From: Streptomyces leeuwenhoekii
GTDB taxonomy: Bacteria; Actinomycetota; Actinomycetes; Streptomycetales; Streptomycetaceae
Direction: 5' to 3'
NCBI RefSeq assembly: GCF_001013905.1
Contig: NZ_LN831790.1
Location: 186,001 to 250,000 of the forward strand
Length of the DNA stretch: 64,000 bases
A model generated the notes under the pieces. The model was not told the origin of the DNA and searched no databases. It saw only the letters and a program-made list of their open reading frames with translations. Below are positions 60,558-64,000 of this stretch, in pieces (positions within the stretch are counted from its first letter, which is position 1; the number at the start of each line of letters is the position of its first letter). The position numbers and the translations under genes are program-made.

Positions 60558-61315
60558 TACGGACGAAGAGCCGTCCCGGCCTGGCCTGCTCCCCCTCGCA
60601 GCACGGACCCGGCCGCGCGAACGGCGGCGCCGTGCGCACCGGCAAGTGCGGGGCGGCGGCCAGGAGCGGGGGTGCCGACCGGCTGCCGGGGGGCTGAGCA
60701 CGGCTCGCCGCGCTCCTGGTGGCCGGCGCCCCGCCCCCGGGCGTCCGGCGTGCCTGGCCCCCTGGGGCAGATCCTCGAGGACGTGCGTCAGGCGGCGGCC
60801 GCGTGGACGGGGGCGGCACCGGCATCGCTCAGGCCCGCCATCTGTCCGTCGGCTTTCTCACCGCGGTGCGGGCCGGGCACGGCCTGCCAGTCTCACGGCA
60901 CGCCCCGGGCCTCCCGCAGGCGGCGATCAGCGGGCTCGTCGCCGATGCCCGCACGTACGGCCTCGTCCGGCGTCCCGGCGCAGCGCCGCCACCGGTGCGG
61001 TCGGGCTCACCGGCTTCGTCCGTTCCGGTGCTCCGGATCGGGCGTCGTGGCCAGCCGCGGCACAGTGGTCCGCGTGAACGGGGCGGAGGCGGCGCAGGTG
61101 GCCTGCTGTGGGGGTGCACTGGTGGGCCGGCCGCCTCGGCCGCCGTAGGAAGCCCTGTGGCGGGTCCGCCTCTCTCGTGGTCGGGGTCGCGCGGGGCGTG
61201 GGCGCACTGGGGTGACTCGAAGGGCGCGATGCGGGAACGGGGAAGGGTAGCCCTGACGCACGAGGCGGGGCCGGGTGCCCGGTCGCCCGGCTTCCTCACC
61301 CGAGGAGAGATCACG
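60558..61315. other. 758-bp region without a supported gene
   Basis: Several frames stay open, but their translations are Arg/Pro/Ala-rich without domain motifs. One forward frame contains a possible helix (ILEDVRQAAAAW) near 60770-60805 but shifts out of protein-like sequence quickly. The right end carries the strong ribosome binding site (GAGGAGAG) of the SRPBCC gene. Confidence 0.45.
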
Positions 61316-61936
61316 ATGGCGCTCGAAGACGACGCCCGGCAGGCCGTGCCGGGCACGCCGGGGATGCGCGCTGACGGTGGCGGTGCCACGCGCCGCCGTC
61401 CGCTGCGGGAGCGGCACGTCGAGGAGACGGTCGAGGTCGCGGTGCCGGTGCGGACGGCGTACAACCAGTGGACGCAGTTCAAGACCTTCCCGCGCTTTTC
61501 GACCGTGGTGCGCGGCGTCGAGCAGATCAGGCCCACCGTGACCGCCTGGACCATCGGCTACGGACCGCTGCGTCACCGCTTCGCGGTCGAGATCGTGGAG
61601 CAGGACCCCGACGCCTACCTGGCCTGGCGCGGTCTGGAGCAGAACCCCTCCCACCAGGGCGAGGTCGAGTTCAGGCCGACGGGGTCCGGCGGCACCGCGA
61701 TCACCGTCCGGATGCTCCTGGAACCGCGGGGGGCCGCGGGGATCCTCACCCATTCTTCCCGGGCCGTCCGGCTGACCGCCCGGCTGGTGCGCGGCGAACT
61801 GGTGAACTTCAAGGGGTTCATCGAGGGGCTGGGGCAGGAGGGCGGGGCCTGGCGCGGGACCATCCGCAACGGCCGCGTGCAGCACGACCGCCCGGAACCG
61901 CCCAGGAGCCGCGTGGCCCAGTGGCCCGTCGGCTGA
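61316..61936 (+). CDS. SRPBCC-family (polyketide cyclase/START-like) protein
   Basis: The 206-residue protein has a basic, disordered N-terminus (about 1-35) and then an SRPBCC ligand-binding fold: RHVEETVEVAVPVRTAYNQW, FKTFPRFSTVV, the TVTAWTIGYGPLRHRFAVEI strand pair, YLAWRG, EVEFRPTGSGGTAITVRM, and a final helix VNFKGFIEGLGQEG. Such proteins bind hydrophobic ligands; the type with FPRF is often annotated as cyclase/dehydrase without proof. GAGGAGAG lies 5 bases before the ATG. It is followed after 30 bases by the molybdopterin oxidoreductase gene, probably in one transcript. Confidence 0.8.
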   Translation: MALEDDARQAVPGTPGMRADGGGATRRRPLRERHVEETVEVAVPVRTAYNQWTQFKTFPRFSTVVRGVEQIRPTVTAWTIGYGPLRHRFAVEIVEQDPDAYLAWRGLEQNPSHQGEVEFRPTGSGGTAITVRMLLEPRGAAGILTHSSRAVRLTARLVRGELVNFKGFIEGLGQEGGAWRGTIRNGRVQHDRPEPPRSRVAQWPVG

Positions 61937-61966
61937 CCCGCGTACCGGCAAGAGAAAGGCGAACCG

Positions 61967-64000
61967 ATGCGGAATCCGACCGGCGAGGAGCCGGAGACCC
62001 CCCTCTCCGTGACACCGCCGAAGAAGTGGGCGGCCGGAGTCCCCGCGGTCGTGCACGCGCTGGAGTACTCCCTGGAGCAGACCTCCCCGCGCAAGACCGG
62101 GGTGGACCTGCTGGCCATGAACCAGGTGGGCGGGATCGACTGCCCCGGCTGCGCGTGGGCGGACCCCGCCCCGGGCCGGCGCCATCGCAACGAGTACTGC
62201 GAGAACGGTGCCAAGCACATCAACGACGAGGCCACCACGCGCCGGATCACCGCCGACTTCTTCCGGGAGCACAGCGTCTGCGATCTCGCCGCCCGCTCCG
62301 ACAAGTGGCTCAACCAGCAGGGGCGGCTCACCGAGCCGATGATCAAGCGGCCCGGCTCCGAGCACTACGAGCCCATCGGCTGGAACGACGCCCTGGGCGT
62401 CCTCGCGCGGGAGCTGAAGGCGCTGGCCTCTCCCGACGAGGCCGTCTTCTACACCTCCGGCCGGGCCAGCAACGAGGCCGCCTTCGTCCTGCAGCTCTTC
62501 GCCCGCGCGTTCGGCACCAACAACCTGCCCGACTGCAGCAACATGTGCCACGAGTCCAGCGGCTTCGCCCTGAGCGAGACCCTGGGCACCGGCAAGGGCA
62601 CGGTCAGCCTCGACGACCTCCACCACGCCGACCTGATCTTCCTGGTGGGGCAGAACCCGGGCTCCAACCATCCGCGCCAGCTCTCCGCCCTGGAGGAGGC
62701 CAAGCGGGGCGGCGCCCGGATCGTGGCGGTCAACCCGCTGCCGGAGGCCGGGCTGCGGCGCTTCAAGAACCCCCAGAAGCCGCGCGGGATCGTCGGACGC
62801 GGCACCCAGATCGCCGACCGCTTCCTGCACATCAAGCCCGGCGGCGACCTCGCCCTGTTCCAGGCCCTCAACCGCCTGCTGCTGGAGGCCGAGGACGCCC
62901 GGCCCGGCACCGTCCTGGACCATGACTTCATCGACGCCCACACCACCGGCTTCGAGGAGTTCGCCCGGCACGCCCGCACCGTCGACTGGGACGACGTGCG
63001 CACGGCGACGGGACTGACCCGCGAGGAGATCGAGAAGGTCCGCGACGAGGTCCTGAGCAGCGAACGCGTCATCGTCTGCTGGGCGATGGGCATCACCCAG
63101 CACAAGCACGGCGTGCCCACCATCCGGGAGATCGTCAATTTCCTGATGCTGCGCGGCAACCTGGGGCGGGCCGGCACCGGTGCCTGCCCGGTGCGCGGCC
63201 ACAGCAACGTGCAGGGCGACCGCACCATGGGCATCTGGGAGCAGATGCCGGACACCTTCCTCGACGCCCTGCGGCAGGAGTTCGGCTTCGATCCGCCGCG
63301 GGCGCACGGCCTGGACTCGGTGAACTCGATCAAGGCGATGCGCGAGGGCCGCGTCAAGGTCTTCCTCGCCCTGGCGGGCAACTTCGTCCGCGCCGCTCCC
63401 GACAGCGAGGTCACCGAGGAGGCGATGCGCTCGTGCCGGCTGACCGCCCACATCTCCACCAAGCTCAACCGCTCGCACACCGTCTGCGGCGACACCGCGC
63501 TGATCCTGCCGACCCTGGGGCGCACCGAGCGTGACGTCCAGGCCGGCGGCGAGCAGTTCGTCACCGTCGAGAACTCCATGAGCGAGGTGCACACCTCCCA
63601 GGGCCGTCTCGAGCCGGCCTCTGCGCTGCTGCTCAGCGAAGTCGCCATCCTGTGCCGGCTCGCCCGCCGCACCCTGGACGGCAAGGCGGACATCCCGTGG
63701 GAGGAGTTCGAGGGCGACTACGGCACCATCCGCGACCGCATCTCCCGGATCGTGCCGGGCTTCCACGACTTCAACGCACGCGTGGCCCGCCCGGGGGGCT
63801 TCCAGCTGCCCAACCCGGTCAACGAGGGCGTCTTCAACACCAAGGCCGGCAAAGCCCTGTTCACCTGCAACGAGCGGGTGGTGCCCCGGGCGCCCGAGGG
63901 TCACCTGCTGCTGCAGACGATGCGCTCGCACGACCAGTGGAACACCGTCCCCTACACCGACAACGACCGCTACCGCGGCATCCACGGCAGCCGCCACGTC
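61967..64000 (+). CDS. FdhF/YdeP-family molybdopterin oxidoreductase (partial, runs off the edge)
   Basis: The visible 678 residues belong to the formate dehydrogenase-like FdhF/YdeP family: MNQVGGIDCPGCAWADP (near residues 51-67), GWNDALGVLARELKAL, YTSGRASNEAAFVLQLFAR and NMCHESSGFALSETLGTGKG (cofactor contact). Later come WAMGITQHKHGV, LRGNLGRAGTGACPVRGHSN-V and LTAHISTKLNRSHTV. The C-terminal cofactor domain is only beginning (LLLQTMRSHDQWNT) at the window edge; about 80-100 residues are missing. The enzyme should carry bis-MGD molybdenum. YdeP relatives have been linked to acid resistance, but the substrate is uncertain. Probably co-expressed with the SRPBCC gene. Confidence 0.92.
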   Translation, partial: MRNPTGEEPETPLSVTPPKKWAAGVPAVVHALEYSLEQTSPRKTGVDLLAMNQVGGIDCPGCAWADPAPGRRHRNEYCENGAKHINDEATTRRITADFFREHSVCDLAARSDKWLNQQGRLTEPMIKRPGSEHYEPIGWNDALGVLARELKALASPDEAVFYTSGRASNEAAFVLQLFARAFGTNNLPDCSNMCHESSGFALSETLGTGKGTVSLDDLHHADLIFLVGQNPGSNHPRQLSALEEAKRGGARIVAVNPLPEAGLRRFKNPQKPRGIVGRGTQIADRFLHIKPGGDLALFQALNRLLLEAEDARPGTVLDHDFIDAHTTGFEEFARHARTVDWDDVRTATGLTREEIEKVRDEVLSSERVIVCWAMGITQHKHGVPTIREIVNFLMLRGNLGRAGTGACPVRGHSNVQGDRTMGIWEQMPDTFLDALRQEFGFDPPRAHGLDSVNSIKAMREGRVKVFLALAGNFVRAAPDSEVTEEAMRSCRLTAHISTKLNRSHTVCGDTALILPTLGRTERDVQAGGEQFVTVENSMSEVHTSQGRLEPASALLLSEVAILCRLARRTLDGKADIPWEEFEGDYGTIRDRISRIVPGFHDFNARVARPGGFQLPNPVNEGVFNTKAGKALFTCNERVVPRAPEGHLLLQTMRSHDQWNTVPYTDNDRYRGIHGSRHV

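Noticed and set aside
61007..63997. A 996-residue minus-strand frame opposite the SRPBCC and molybdopterin genes
   Set aside because: The plus strand carries clear FdhF/YdeP and SRPBCC motifs; the minus frame is a compositional shadow.

Overview
The window is about 70% G+C or higher, with the strong third-position G/C bias, GTG/TTG starts, TAT and lipoprotein signals and gene families of a Streptomyces-type actinomycete. It looks like an accessory (chromosome-arm) region: many secreted enzymes, regulator/enzyme pairs, one large polyketide synthase, and at least eight broken gene remnants between intact genes. No rRNA, tRNA or CRISPR array was seen.

Layout. 0-13 kb: pobA (4-hydroxybenzoate hydroxylase); a truncated XRE/NB-ARC regulator with a TTA codon; gene remnants; a membrane Ser/Thr kinase followed by an FHA protein; a very large secreted polysaccharide-degrading enzyme that joins PL7, GH16 and PL6 catalytic domains with two discoidin domains; a lipoprotein. 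13-17.5 kb: an array of immunity-type genes (SUKH, duplicated YezG-like domains and a frameshifted third member), then a class F sortase with a small secreted membrane-anchored protein. 18-25 kb: an SDR with a divergent MmyB-type regulator, a thioester (TQXA) adhesin with an LAXTG sortase signal, and a TetR regulator with a clear promoter/operator, followed by a nitroreductase.

25.7-34.2 kb: a single-protein polyketide synthase, CoA ligase-ACP-KS-AT-DH-KR-ACP-TE, with no other synthase gene around it. 34.5-45.5 kb: a STAS antagonist plus SpoIIE phosphatase operon, a broken histidine kinase overlapping a NUDIX remnant, a class II cholesterol oxidase-like flavoenzyme, a small I36-like secreted protein, a spore photoproduct lyase-like radical SAM protein, a pectate lyase and a secreted beta-propeller protein. 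45.6-51.2 kb: UDP-glucose dehydrogenase, a macrolide-type glycosyltransferase, a 14-helix exporter and a small protein on one strand, with a divergent TetR gene and an inverted-repeat operator between them. 51.3-57.2 kb: a chitinase remnant that keeps a DasR-like site, an M14 carboxypeptidase, synthetase and LacI remnants, three tandem paralogous small secreted proteins, and a PETase/cutinase-type polyester hydrolase. 57.5-64 kb: a VOC protein, a ZIP metal transporter, an SDR, an SRPBCC protein and an FdhF/YdeP molybdopterin oxidoreductase that runs off the right edge.

Taken together, the exported enzymes act on alginate, beta-glucan, pectin, sterol, peptide and polyester. That suggests a saprophyte meeting plant or algal matter; the alginate and polyester enzymes would fit a marine-associated strain, but this is inference. 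Convergent genes are often separated by perfect hairpins, which are listed as terminators.
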